64,000 bases of DNA from Salinirarus marinus (GTDB lineage Archaea > Halobacteriota > Halobacteria > Halobacteriales > Haloferacaceae): NCBI GenBank assembly GCA_030734185.1, contig CP132292.1, forward strand, positions 2,833,203-2,897,202. Direction: 5' to 3'. Every line of letters starts with the position of its first letter. Within the stretch, counting starts at the first letter, position 1. Positions 27,557-36,804 of this stretch are shown here, in pieces. Below the pieces are notes generated by a model that did not search any database, was not told where the DNA came from, and saw nothing but the letters and a program-made list of their open reading frames with translations. A program made the translations under genes and the position numbers.

Positions 27557-29809
27557 ATGTCCGACGGACCGTCGCTAGAGATCGGTCGCGTCCCCGAGGA
27601 AGACGGGGAGGAAGCCGTCCCTCCGCCGCTGCCCCCGGGCGATCCGGACGCGTGGTACGCGACCGACGTCCGCTCGCAGTACGAGATCCACCCGGGCGTC
27701 GTCGCCACGATCCTCGAAACCGAACGAGGCTTCGAGTATCGAATCCGAGAACCGAGTCTCGGTCCGCGCGTCGACCGAGCGCTCTCGCGGGTTCGCGACC
27801 ACTTCACCGTCGTCAACCGCCGCCGGCCGCTGACCCGGGAGGGTGCTGTCGAGCGTGCGGCGCGCGGATTCGAGCCGAAATACCGGCGCGTCCTCGACCG
27901 CCTGCTCGACGTGTCGCCCTCGGCGTGGCGGCGCGTCACCTACCACGCGCTCTGTGAACTCCGGTTGCTCGACGAACTGACGCCGCTGGCGCTCGACGAC
28001 CGCATCGACGTCGTGGACGTCGTCGAGGACGACGGTCGGGTGGTCGTCCACACCGAAAACTACGCGCCGGCGACGACGCGATACGACGCCGACGCGCCGT
28101 TCGTCGACCGGGTGGCCGGCGAGCGCCTCCGGAAGTACACCGTCGACTTCGCGGGCTTCGACGTCGAGGTGGTCATCTACCGCGAGAACCTCCTCGGCAA
28201 CGACCACTTCTCGACCAAGTACGCCGTCCTCGAACCCGACCTGCTGCCGGGCGACGAGAACCTCATCGACGAATGCAAGGAGCGCATCTGGGAGGCGAAC
28301 GTCGACGACGTAGTCGAGAACCGACACGCTTTCGTCCGCGAGCGTGCGCGACAGTTCCTCTCCCGTCGGCTCACCGCCCGGAACACGCGGGCGTGGCTCG
28401 AGGCGACCCGCTACCGGATACGGGCCGCTCTCGCCGAGTACGGCCTCGCGCTCCCGCCGGTCGACAGTCGGTACGCCACCGACCGCCTCGACGACCTGGT
28501 CTACTACGTCCTCCGCGACTACGTCGGCTACGGTGCGCTGACGATCCCGATTCGGGACTCGCATCTCGAAGACGTCGAGGCCAACCGCGTCGGGGAACGC
28601 GTGAAGGTCATCCCGCGCGCGGACGAACTCCCGGTCGGTCGCGTGCCGACGAATCTCTCGTTCGACGACGAGACGGAGTTCGTCAACATCGTCACGCAAC
28701 TCGCCGCCCACGACGGCACCGAACTGAACGCGAGTCGCCCGAGCGCGAAGGTGAATCTCGACCCGCCGGGCGTCGAGGAGACCATCCGCTGTGCCGTCGC
28801 CCTCCCGGTCATCTCCGAGGACGGCCCGCACGTCTCCGTCCGCAAACAGGCCAGCGACGCCATGACGCCGGTCGACCTCGTGGGTCACGGGGCCATCTCG
28901 ACCGAGCTCGTGACGCTCCTGTGGCTGCTCTACGAACACCACGGCGTCGTCCTCTTTTCGGGACCGACCGGCGTCGGCAAGACGACGCTCATGAACGCCC
29001 ACATGCCGTTCGTCCCCTACGACGACCGACCGGTCAGCATCGACGAGGGGTCCCGGGAAGTCCGACTCCCCCACGAGACGGGCATCTCGCTCACGACGCG
29101 CGACCACGAGAACGAGTACAAGCGCGTCTCGATGGCGAAACTGATGACCGAAACCAACTACCTCAATCCGGACGTCGAGGTCATCGCCGAAATCAACACT
29201 CCCGCGAGTTTCGAGACGTTCGGCGAGACGCTCAACACAGGCCACGGCGTCATCGGCACGACCCACGCCGAGAACGTCGACACGCTCATCAACCGCGTCA
29301 TCGAGCAGGGACTCCCGCCGTATCTGCTGCGCGAGATCGACCTGGTGGTCTTCCCGCACCACGTCGACGGCGACCGGTACGTCAGCGAGGCCGTCGAACT
29401 CCTCTCGGAGTCGGAGTACGAGACGCTGGACGACCGTGACGGGACCGGCCACCTCCGCTCCGGCGTCGTCGAGAAGGGCGGGCGGACGCTCTACTGGAAC
29501 AGCGTCGCCGAACGCGACACCGACGGCACCTTCCGCCTCGATTACGACCACCCGCAACTCGACGACGATCGGCGGGCGCTCGGCTTCCGCCTCTTTCACC
29601 GCATCGCCGACCGGACCGACCGGGACGTCAAGGCCGTCGAAGCCGAGTTCCACCGCAAGCACCGCTACGTCAAGTATCTCGTCCGCGAGGACGTCACCGA
29701 CTTCGACCGGCTGTTCGGATTCATCTCGGATCTGCGGACCGACGAGGCGGCGACGGTCGAACGCATCCGGCGGCAACGCGCCGACGGCGAACGGGGCGGA
29801 TCGGCGTGA
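27557..29809 (+). CDS. pilB: Type IV pilus assembly ATPase, PilB/GspE family
   Basis: The 750-residue secretion ATPase has an N-terminal domain of about 300 residues with haloarchaeal character. The RecA-like core follows: Walker A GPTGVGKTT near residue 472, an Asp-box VSIDEGSREVRLPH, Walker-B-like DVEVIAEINT and the His box GTTHAEN. The PDVEVIAEINTP pattern is that of haloarchaeal pilus and archaellum-like ATPases. It powers assembly of pilins at the membrane base with PilC. The stop overlaps the GTG start of pilC. Confidence 0.92.
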   Translation: MSDGPSLEIGRVPEEDGEEAVPPPLPPGDPDAWYATDVRSQYEIHPGVVATILETERGFEYRIREPSLGPRVDRALSRVRDHFTVVNRRRPLTREGAVERAARGFEPKYRRVLDRLLDVSPSAWRRVTYHALCELRLLDELTPLALDDRIDVVDVVEDDGRVVVHTENYAPATTRYDADAPFVDRVAGERLRKYTVDFAGFDVEVVIYRENLLGNDHFSTKYAVLEPDLLPGDENLIDECKERIWEANVDDVVENRHAFVRERARQFLSRRLTARNTRAWLEATRYRIRAALAEYGLALPPVDSRYATDRLDDLVYYVLRDYVGYGALTIPIRDSHLEDVEANRVGERVKVIPRADELPVGRVPTNLSFDDETEFVNIVTQLAAHDGTELNASRPSAKVNLDPPGVEETIRCAVALPVISEDGPHVSVRKQASDAMTPVDLVGHGAISTELVTLLWLLYEHHGVVLFSGPTGVGKTTLMNAHMPFVPYDDRPVSIDEGSREVRLPHETGISLTTRDHENEYKRVSMAKLMTETNYLNPDVEVIAEINTPASFETFGETLNTGHGVIGTTHAENVDTLINRVIEQGLPPYLLREIDLVVFPHHVDGDRYVSEAVELLSESEYETLDDRDGTGHLRSGVVEKGGRTLYWNSVAERDTDGTFRLDYDHPQLDDDRRALGFRLFHRIADRTDRDVKAVEAEFHRKHRYVKYLVREDVTDFDRLFGFISDLRTDEAATVERIRRQRADGERGGSA

Positions 29810-31719
29810 CGGAGGGGACCGTCGCCGCCGCCGAGCCCGCGCCCGCCGCGGCCTCGCTGTCGGCGCTCGATCGGGTGCTGTACGCCCTGTTCGCCCGTAA
29901 CGCCGACAGCGGACGCCACGCCCGCGACCGACGCCACTACCGCGGCACCGACCTCCGGATCAGTTTCGACGTCTTCCTCGCCCGCGTCTACGGCGCGTCG
30001 TGGGTCGTCGCCGTCGTCGTGGCCCTGGTGACGGGACTCGTCGTCGTCACGGCGTCGCCCGACCTGCCGGACGCGATCGCCGCGGTTCTCGAAGCCAGTC
30101 TCCCGGTCGTTCGACGGGACGGCCTCCCGTACGTCCCGCGGATCGCCGTCGCTGTCGCCGCCGCCCTCGTCGTCGCTGGCGCTGCCAAGGCGGCGACCGT
30201 TCGCCTCGGCGGGCGCTATCTCGCGTGGCGTGCGTCGGCCCGCCGAAGCGACGTCGAACGCACGATGCCCGGTGCGGTGCGGTATCTGTACGTCCTCTCG
30301 TCGGGGAGCGACGGCCACCGCGAGATGCTCCGAAAGGTGGCGAGTACGGACGCCTACGGCGAGACCGCGGTGGCGACCCGGAAGGTGTTGAACACGACGG
30401 CGCTCACCGGGAGCCTGAACGAGGGACTGCGACGGGTCGCCCGCGATACGCCGTCCCGCGAACTGCTCTCGCCGTTCCTGTTGAAGTTCCGCGAGCACGC
30501 CGAACAGGGCGAGGAGGAACTGGCGACGTATCTCCAGATGGAGAGCCGGATGCTCGGCCACCGGCAGGACCGGGCCAGGCAGCGCGCACAGGGCTTTCTC
30601 GAACTGCTCTCCGAGATGTTCATGGTCCTGCTCGTGTTGCCGACGCTGCTGGTCATCGTGTTGACCGTCCTCGCGGTCATCGCTCCCGGACTCTCCGAAC
30701 CGGTCGCGACGCCGCTGGGCACGATTTCCGCGCGCGCCGTCGTCGTCTACACGAGCGCCGCGTTCGTGTTCGTCCTCGGCGTCGGCGCGAGCGCCGTCGT
30801 CGGCGAACTCCGGCCGCCGGGACAGACCGTCGCGTACGAACGACCGGCGTCGGCGTCCGACGTCGTGCTGACGGCCGCTATCAACCCGGCGAGCGCGGCC
30901 GCCGTCGGCGTCTTCGTCGCCGTCGCCGCGGCCGGCGCGCTCTGGTACGAGGGCTACCGGCCGACGAACGTGGTCTTGCTCGGCTACGTCGCCTACGCGG
31001 TGCCGGTCGGCCTCGTCTCCGTCCGCCGGGCGCGACTCGACGACGCGAAAGACCGGCAGATAAAGGATTTCGCCCACGCCGTCTCGGGGCACGTCAACCT
31101 CGGGCGGCCGTTTCAGGAGGCCGTCGAGATCGTCGCGCGCGACGTCGACTTCGGCGCGCTGAACCCCGACGTGGCCGATTTGGCGCTGAATCTGAGCTTC
31201 GCGACCCGCGAACCCACCGACGTGGACGTGCGGGCCGCGGCGCTCGATCGGTTCGTCTCCCGGGTCGGAACGCCGCTGGCCGAACAGTCGGTCGGGCTGG
31301 TGACTGGCGCGCTCGACGCCGGGAGCGACGCCGGCGCGGTGTTCGACACGCTCCAGACCGAAATCGGCCGCCTCTACCACGAGAAGCGCGAACTCCGGTC
31401 CAATCTCCTCGTCTACGTCGCCGTCGGATGGACGACGGCGTTGCTCGTCATCGGCATCGCCGTCGCCGTCGGGATGCAGGTGTTCGACGGGTTCGCACAG
31501 CTCTCCTCCGTCGAGGGACCGGGCGGGTACGTCCTCAACGCGACGGCCATCGACCTGCCACGGGAGCGCTTTCGCATCTACGTCGTCACGCAGGCGACGA
31601 TGCTCGCCTCGGGGTGGTTCGCGGGGACGGCGAGCCGCGGTCGGTACGAGGCGCTGTTGCACTCGGGCTCGCTCGTCGCGGTCTGTTACGCCGTCTTTGC
31701 CGGGGTGGGTATGATATGA
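29806..31719 (+). CDS. pilC: Type IV pilus platform protein, PilC/TadC family
   Basis: The 637-residue protein contains two type II secretion F (T2SF) modules (about 150-330 and 370-570). Each has a cytoplasmic helical bundle (MPGAVRYLYVLSSGSDGHREML; IKDFAHAVSGHVNLGRPFQEAVEIVARD) followed by paired membrane helices. It has about eight or nine helices overall. It is the inner-membrane platform that couples PilB to pilin insertion. It begins at GTG within the pilB stop and overlaps the next gene by ATGA. Confidence 0.9.
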   Translation: MTEGTVAAAEPAPAAASLSALDRVLYALFARNADSGRHARDRRHYRGTDLRISFDVFLARVYGASWVVAVVVALVTGLVVVTASPDLPDAIAAVLEASLPVVRRDGLPYVPRIAVAVAAALVVAGAAKAATVRLGGRYLAWRASARRSDVERTMPGAVRYLYVLSSGSDGHREMLRKVASTDAYGETAVATRKVLNTTALTGSLNEGLRRVARDTPSRELLSPFLLKFREHAEQGEEELATYLQMESRMLGHRQDRARQRAQGFLELLSEMFMVLLVLPTLLVIVLTVLAVIAPGLSEPVATPLGTISARAVVVYTSAAFVFVLGVGASAVVGELRPPGQTVAYERPASASDVVLTAAINPASAAAVGVFVAVAAAGALWYEGYRPTNVVLLGYVAYAVPVGLVSVRRARLDDAKDRQIKDFAHAVSGHVNLGRPFQEAVEIVARDVDFGALNPDVADLALNLSFATREPTDVDVRAAALDRFVSRVGTPLAEQSVGLVTGALDAGSDAGAVFDTLQTEIGRLYHEKRELRSNLLVYVAVGWTTALLVIGIAVAVGMQVFDGFAQLSSVEGPGGYVLNATAIDLPRERFRIYVVTQATMLASGWFAGTASRGRYEALLHSGSLVAVCYAVFAGVGMI

Positions 31720-32431
31720 CCGCTCGCCGGGGGCAGACGGCCGTCGTCGGCGTCGCGTTGCTCCTCGCGATGACCGTGTTGAGTCTCGCCGCGCTCACGG
31801 CGACGATCGGCACCGTCGTCGAGGATAGCTCGCGGGCGGCGGAGACGGGACGGGTCGTCCGCGGCTTCGACGCCGCCCTCGACCCTCACGCCGGGACGCC
31901 CCACGAACGACGGATCGCCGTCTCAGCGGCCAGTTCCGAACCGCCGCCCGAACGGTCCGTCTCGTCGACGGCCCACGAACGCTCGCTGTCTGGCGGGCGG
32001 ACGCCCTCGTCTACGGCGAGCACTCCGCTCGCGTCGCTTACCTCGGCGGTGCCGTCGTCACGGGGCGTCCCGGGAGCGCGAACCTCCGCGTCGAGCCACC
32101 CATCTCGACGGGCGAGGGGGGCCTGTTCGTCGGTGTCCCGACGCTCGGGACCGACGGCGTAACCGGATTCGCCCCCGGGGCGGACGGCGCGATCCTCCGC
32201 ACGAACGCCACCCACGACCGTCGGACGTTCACGAAGCAGGTGGGGTACGGTCTCGCCGTGGAGACGGCGACGCCCGGCGTCTGGGAGCGGTTCTTCGAGG
32301 ATCGCGGCGCGAGCACCTCTCGCCGGGAGTTCGACGACGACGGCGTCGTCAGCGTCGTCGCTCGGTTCCCCGCCGTCGACGAGGCGTCCGTCACCGTTCA
32401 CGACCTGGGGCTGGTGATTCGGCGTGCCTGA
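31716..32431 (+). CDS. Pilus-locus prepilin-like membrane protein 1 (one frameshift)
   Basis: The start MTARRGQTAVVGVALLLAMTV has a short charged lead, RGQ, then a hydrophobic helix, as in archaeal class III signal peptides cut after RG. The frame breaks near 31928. Adding one G (GCGGCC to GCGGGCC) gives AVSAGQFRTAARTVRLVDGPRTL and a 238-residue protein continuing through VVTGRPGSANLRVEPP to the stop at 32429-32431. The ectodomain is beta-rich with no known motif. It overlaps pilC upstream and the next gene downstream, so it belongs to the pilus operon. Confidence 0.75.
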
Positions 32432-32861
32432 CCGCGCCGTCGCGCCCGTCGTCGGCAAACTGCTCGAAGCCGGCATCGTCGTCCTCTTTATCGTCCTGTT
32501 GACGACGGTGCTCTACGGCGGCGTCGTGCCGTCCTACCGGGCGGCCGTCGGTGCCGAACTCGGCGATCGGACGCTCGTCTCGGCGGCGGACCGCGTCGAA
32601 TCGGCCGTCCCGGAGACGGGCGACGCCGTGTCGGTCGAACTCCGCGTCGACCTCCCCGAGACGCTCCGCGGCGCGGGCTATTCGATCCGCGCCCGCGGGC
32701 GGGCGCTCGTGCTCGACCACCCGCATCCGCGAATCGGCGGCGAGACGGCCCTCGGCCTTCCGTCGAGGGTCGTCCGCGTCGAGGGCGAGTGGGAGAGCGC
32801 TCGGCCGGCCACCGTCGCCGTTCGGGGAAGCGGGGACGGGCTTCGGGTGACGTTACGATGA
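32424..32861 (+). CDS. Pilus-locus prepilin-like membrane protein 2
   Basis: The 145-residue protein begins at a GTG as MPDRAVAPVVGKLLEAGIVVLF. RAVAPVVG resembles the N-terminus of haloarchaeal pilins (R-A-V-S-P-V-I-G), followed by a hydrophobic helix and a beta-rich domain (VSVELRVDLPETLRGAGYSI). It would be processed by PibD and held in the membrane or built into a filament. It overlaps its neighbours on both sides by 4-8 bp. Confidence 0.75.
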   Translation: MPDRAVAPVVGKLLEAGIVVLFIVLLTTVLYGGVVPSYRAAVGAELGDRTLVSAADRVESAVPETGDAVSVELRVDLPETLRGAGYSIRARGRALVLDHPHPRIGGETALGLPSRVVRVEGEWESARPATVAVRGSGDGLRVTLR

Positions 32862-33544
32862 ACGCGCCGTCCCGCAGGGCTCAGGCGAACCTCTTCGCGC
32901 TGGTCGTCGCCCTCGTGTTGCTCACGACGGTGACGACGCTGGGCGTCGCCGTCGCCGACGGCGCGCTGGCGGGTGCGGACCGCAGCCCCGCGGAGCGCCA
33001 CGCAGCGGCCGCCGTCGCAGACCGCCTCGTCGTGGCCGACGCGCCGTGGACCGCCGAGGCGAACGTCGTGAACGGGAGCAGCGTCGAACGGCTGACGGCC
33101 GCGGACGTCGACCGTCTCGCACCGGCCGCGGAGGGGCGTCCGCTCCGGATCGCCCTCGACGACGAGACGGTGGTGCAGCGACGAACGCCCGTCTCCGGCG
33201 TCACCGTTCGTCGGGGCGTCCTCGTCGCGACGTGGACGCCCGTCAATCGGACGGTGAACGTCTCGCGTAGTCGAACCGTTCGCCTGCCGCGCGGCGTCGA
33301 ACGCGTCCGCCTGCGGATCGATGCGGGCGCGGATGCGACGGTGAAGTCGGTCCGAGCGAACGACCGCGTCGTTCTCCACGCACAGCGAGGCGTGGTGGGG
33401 ACGACGACGGTTTCGCTCTCCGCGACCGGGCCGACGACGCTCCGGCTGGTGACGGCGACGCAGAACAGTTCCGGGACGGTCGCGCTCGCGTATCGTCGCC
33501 GGGAGACCACGGCACGGACGCTCACGGTGACCGTCGATGGCTAG
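32858..33544 (+). CDS. Pilus-locus prepilin-like membrane protein 3
   Basis: The 228-residue protein begins MNAPSRRAQANLFALVVALVLLTT, again a charged lead, R-A-Q and a hydrophobic segment. The remaining residues are a beta-rich ectodomain with several N-x-T/S sequons (VNGSSV, VNRTVNVS, QNSSGT). There is no catalytic motif. The ATGA overlap with the gene before, and an 8-bp overlap with the one after, place it in the pilB-pilC operon. Confidence 0.72.
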   Translation: MNAPSRRAQANLFALVVALVLLTTVTTLGVAVADGALAGADRSPAERHAAAAVADRLVVADAPWTAEANVVNGSSVERLTAADVDRLAPAAEGRPLRIALDDETVVQRRTPVSGVTVRRGVLVATWTPVNRTVNVSRSRTVRLPRGVERVRLRIDAGADATVKSVRANDRVVLHAQRGVVGTTTVSLSATGPTTLRLVTATQNSSGTVALAYRRRETTARTLTVTVDG

Positions 33545-33941
33545 GGGACAGCTCTCGCTGTCGGTGTTCGAGGCGGGCGTCGGCGTCCTCCTGATTCTCG
33601 GCGTCGCCGCGGGGTTCGGCCTCGGCCTCGCCGGCCCGCCCACCGACTCGGCACAACTCGATCGGTACGCGGACGACGCGGCGACGACGCTCGGAGCGAC
33701 GCCGGCGACGGCCGGAAACCGGACGCTCCTCGAAGCGCTCGCGCACACGCCGGCGTCGTTCGAGCGCGAACGGCCCGCGGCTCGGTCGCATCTCACGAAA
33801 CTCGTCCCGGCGACGGTTCGGATCCACGTCCGGACGCCGGTCGGGACGTTCGGCCCCGCGCCGCCGTCGACGGTGGCCGTCGGCCGGACGACGGCGTCGA
33901 CGCGGCACGGACCCGTCACCTTGGAGGCGTGGTACGGATGA
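33537..33941 (+). CDS. Pilus-locus prepilin-like membrane protein 4
   Basis: This 134-residue protein begins MARGQLSLSVFEAGVGVLLILGV. RGQ followed directly by a hydrophobic stretch is the same junction seen in archaellins (RG|QVGIG). A short ectodomain follows with no recognisable domain. It overlaps both neighbours. A minor pilin is the most likely role by context. Confidence 0.72.
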   Translation: MARGQLSLSVFEAGVGVLLILGVAAGFGLGLAGPPTDSAQLDRYADDAATTLGATPATAGNRTLLEALAHTPASFERERPAARSHLTKLVPATVRIHVRTPVGTFGPAPPSTVAVGRTTASTRHGPVTLEAWYG

Positions 33942-34649
33942 CGGACGCTCCGCGGGGACAGCTCGTCCTCGTGGCCGCCGTCGCCGTGGCCGTCGCCTTC
34001 GTTCCGATGCTCGTCGCCTACGTCCAGTTGGGACACCATCCCGACGTCCGGTCGAGCGTCGACGACGCCGACGCCCTCGCGGACGCCGACGGCTATCTCC
34101 AGCGGTCGGTCCGGGCGGCCACGGCTGCCACGGCGGGCCAGTACGCGAACGGCAGCGAAGACGTCGTCGCGACGCGGGTCCGTGACCGACTCGCCGCCGA
34201 CCTGCGCCGACTGGACGACGCCGGCGCTCGACGGGGTCGACTACGCCGTCGCGTTCAACGACACGGCGGCCGATCGGTTCGCCGAGACGCACTGTCCCGG
34301 CGGGGAACTGCGCGAGTTCGAACCGTGCGCGGCCACCGGCGGCGTCGTCGCGCAGTCGCGGGCGAACCAGACCGTCGTCGTCGCTGCGGCGTTCGACGTC
34401 ACCGCCCGGAGCGCCCGCGGCCACGCGTCGGCGACGTACGTCTACTGGGGCGTCAACGGGAGCGTCGCCTCGACTCACGTTCCTGGGGTGCACGGACGCG
34501 TCGTGAACGCGGGCGTCGACCCCCGATCCACCGTCGCTCCCGGACCCGCCGAGCGGACGGCGTTCCAGCGGAGCGGTCCGTCCCGTCGCCGTCGCTCCGC
34601 TCGCCACGAGATGGATTATATTTCCGAAGAAACGAGAAAATGGGGCTGA
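33938..34649 (+). CDS. Pilus-locus prepilin-like membrane protein 5 (frameshifted)
   Basis: The N-terminus MTDAPRGQLVLVAAVAVAVAFV is a fifth RGQ-type signal. The frame fails near 34219-34230: to move from DRLAADLRRLDDA into LDGVDYAVAFNDTAADRFAE, either one base is extra or two are missing. The rest, including two Cys (HCPGG, FEPCAAT) and a beta-rich end (GHASATYVYWGVNGSV), matches a single protein of about 236 residues. The last 20 residues (HEMDYISEETRKWG) may lie beyond the true stop if a further shift exists. Confidence 0.65.
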
Positions 34650-34744
34650 ACGCACTATTCAGAGCGGATTAATTGAATCAAATTTCATTGTTTCATGGTT
34701 TAGCCAAAGATTAATCAGGGGTGGATCAGTGATTGGCATATAGC
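34650..34744 (+). promoter_or_regulatory. A/T-rich promoter region with GATTAAT elements
   Basis: The region is sharply A/T-richer than its surroundings. It contains GATTAATTGAATC (34667-34679) and the perfect 8-bp palindrome GATTAATC (34709-34716) about 42 bp apart. The second element is centred about 32 bp upstream of the aminotransferase start, so it coincides with the expected TATA position. Regulation by the Lrp/AsnC protein encoded next door is an inference. Confidence 0.45.
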
Positions 34745-36097
34745 ATGTCGGAACAAGAGCCTACGAGCGGTTCAGAACTGAACGAAGTCGAGCAGACGGA
34801 CAAAGAGCACGTCTTTGGGACGTGGTCGTTCCAGAAGGAGGTGAGTCCGACCCAGGTCGTCGACTCGGACGGCGTTCGCTTCACGACGGCGGCCGGCGAC
34901 GAGTATATCGACTTTTCGGGTCAGTTGATGTGTTCGAACCTCGGCCACTCGGCCGACGCCGTCGCGGACGCGATCGACGAGCAGGTACGCGAGACGGCGT
35001 ACATCGCGCCGAACTACACGACCGAGGCCCGTTCGGAACTCGGCCGGAAGCTCGCGGAGGTGACGCCGGGTGACCTCTCGAAGACGTTCTTCTCGACGAG
35101 CGGAACGGAAGCGACCGAAGCGGCGATAAAGATCGCGCGCGCCTACACCGGCAAGCAGAAAATCGTCTCGCGCTACCGCTCGTATCACGGCGCGACCTAC
35201 GGTTCGATCAGCGTCACTGGCGACCCCCGCCGACTGAAAGCGGAGCCGGGGATTCCGGGGACGATCAAGGCCCCCGACCCGTACGCCTACGGGTCGACGC
35301 TCGATCCGATGGAGAGCGTCGAATACATCGACGAGATGCTCGAACTCGAGGGCGATACGGTCGCCGCGGTGCTCGTCGAACCGATCGTGGGTTCGAACGG
35401 CATCCTCGTGCCGCCGGACGAGTATCTCCCGCGACTCAAAGAGATCGCCCACGATCACGGGGCTCTGCTCATCTGCGACGAGGTGATGGCCGGATTCGGC
35501 CGGACCGGCGAGTGGTTCGGCTGCGACGTCTTCGACGTCGAACCCGACATCATGACGATGGCGAAAGGGCTGACCGGCGCTTACCAGCCGCTCGGCGCGA
35601 CGATCGTCACCTCCGAGATCGCCGAGCATTTCGAGGAGAACATGTTCTGTCACGGCCACACGTACGCCGGCCATCCCGCGGCCGTCGCGGCGGGGAACGC
35701 GGCGATCGACACCTACCGCGAGGAGAACCTCATCGAACGCGCGAGCGAGGTGGGCGAGTACCTCGGCGAGCGGATCGAGGACCTCGCGGAGAAACATCCG
35801 AGCGTCGGCGACACGCGAGGCGTCGGTCTGTTCCGCGGCATCGAACTCACGAAACACCCGGAGAAACGCGTCCCGTTCGGTACGCGAGAGGACAAGATCA
35901 GCCCCGGTAGCACGGTCGTCGACGAGGTGTCCGCGCGGGCCAAAGAACACGGCACGTACGTCGCGAACATGATCAACACCCTGATCATCGCGCCGCCGTT
36001 GACGATCACCGAAGACGAAATCGACGAGGCGATCGACGCGATCGACGCCGCGCTCGAAGTCTCCGACGCCGCCATGGATTCGGTCTCTACGACGTAG
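34745..36097 (+). CDS. Class III PLP-dependent aminotransferase
   Basis: The 450-residue enzyme is a class III aminotransferase. It has FFSTSGTEATEAAIKIARAYTG, SYHGATYGS, ALLICDEVMAGFGRTGEW (the Asp that contacts the pyridine nitrogen) and the PLP lysine in TMAKGLTGAYQPLGA. Members move amino groups from omega-amino acids, amines or beta-alanine-like donors to keto acids. The substrate is not evident. It opens a group read in one direction: regulator, amide ABC transporter and amidase. A role in using the amine freed by the amidase is inferred. Confidence 0.88.
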   Translation: MSEQEPTSGSELNEVEQTDKEHVFGTWSFQKEVSPTQVVDSDGVRFTTAAGDEYIDFSGQLMCSNLGHSADAVADAIDEQVRETAYIAPNYTTEARSELGRKLAEVTPGDLSKTFFSTSGTEATEAAIKIARAYTGKQKIVSRYRSYHGATYGSISVTGDPRRLKAEPGIPGTIKAPDPYAYGSTLDPMESVEYIDEMLELEGDTVAAVLVEPIVGSNGILVPPDEYLPRLKEIAHDHGALLICDEVMAGFGRTGEWFGCDVFDVEPDIMTMAKGLTGAYQPLGATIVTSEIAEHFEENMFCHGHTYAGHPAAVAAGNAAIDTYREENLIERASEVGEYLGERIEDLAEKHPSVGDTRGVGLFRGIELTKHPEKRVPFGTREDKISPGSTVVDEVSARAKEHGTYVANMINTLIIAPPLTITEDEIDEAIDAIDAALEVSDAAMDSVSTT

Positions 36098-36123
36098 GCG
36101 CTTCGTCCGAAGTTCTCTCTCCT

Positions 36124-36645
36124 ATGAACGACACATTACGGTCGATACCCGACCTCGACGAGACCGACCTCGCCATCCTCGAACGAATCGAGGACGATTT
36201 CGACGTCAGCCTGAAGACGCTCTCGGACGAACTCGACATCTCCCAGTCCGCGATCCACTACCGACTGAACAAACTCAAGGAGAAAGGCGTCATCGAGGGC
36301 GTCACTGCCGACGTCGACCCGCTCGCGTTCGGCCTGGAGATGGTCGCGATCACCGACGTTTCGGTCACTCACGAGACGGGCTACTCACAGAACATCGGCG
36401 AGAAACTGGTCGATATCCGCGGGGTCGAACGGGTCTACTACACGATGGGCGACGTCGATTTCGTCGTTCTGAGCCGCGTCCAGACGCGCGATCAGTTGAA
36501 CGACCTCGTCGACCGCGTCGTCGCGCTCGAGGGCGTCAACGAGACGTCGTCGAAGTTCGTGATGCAGGAGTTCGACAGCGACGCCGCGGTGGTGGCGAAC
36601 CTCACTCCGGAAGCGCGGGACGCCGTCCTCGACGCCGACGGGTGA
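36124..36645 (+). CDS. Lrp/AsnC-family transcriptional regulator
   Basis: The 173-residue protein has the Lrp winged helix (LDETDLAILERIEDDFDVSL, LSDELDISQSAIHYRLNKLKEKGVIEG) and the RAM/AsnC ligand domain (VDIRGVERVYYTMGDVDFVVLSRV). Such regulators form octamers and respond to amino acids or amides. It is 26 bp downstream of the aminotransferase and upstream of the transporter operon, so local control is likely. Confidence 0.92.
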   Translation: MNDTLRSIPDLDETDLAILERIEDDFDVSLKTLSDELDISQSAIHYRLNKLKEKGVIEGVTADVDPLAFGLEMVAITDVSVTHETGYSQNIGEKLVDIRGVERVYYTMGDVDFVVLSRVQTRDQLNDLVDRVVALEGVNETSSKFVMQEFDSDAAVVANLTPEARDAVLDADG

Positions 36646-36772
36646 GGAGCCGTCGGCCGTCGACCGGAAATATTGATCTTTGTTCTAGGTTTGGCGATAT
36701 AGTGACACAATTTTGCTAATGTCGGCTCCTGTCGCTAAATTACTCTGATAATCGAGATGGTGGATCAGCAAA

Positions 36773-36779
36773 TTTAAAT
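36773..36779 (+). promoter_or_regulatory. TATA box of the amide ABC operon
   Basis: TTTAAAT lies 26-32 bp upstream of the ATG at 36805 in an A/T-rich 159-bp gap. A leaderless operon transcript should start here. Confidence 0.6.
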
Positions 36780-36804
36780 GGCGCTATGGTAGATAGGCGA
36801 ACCG

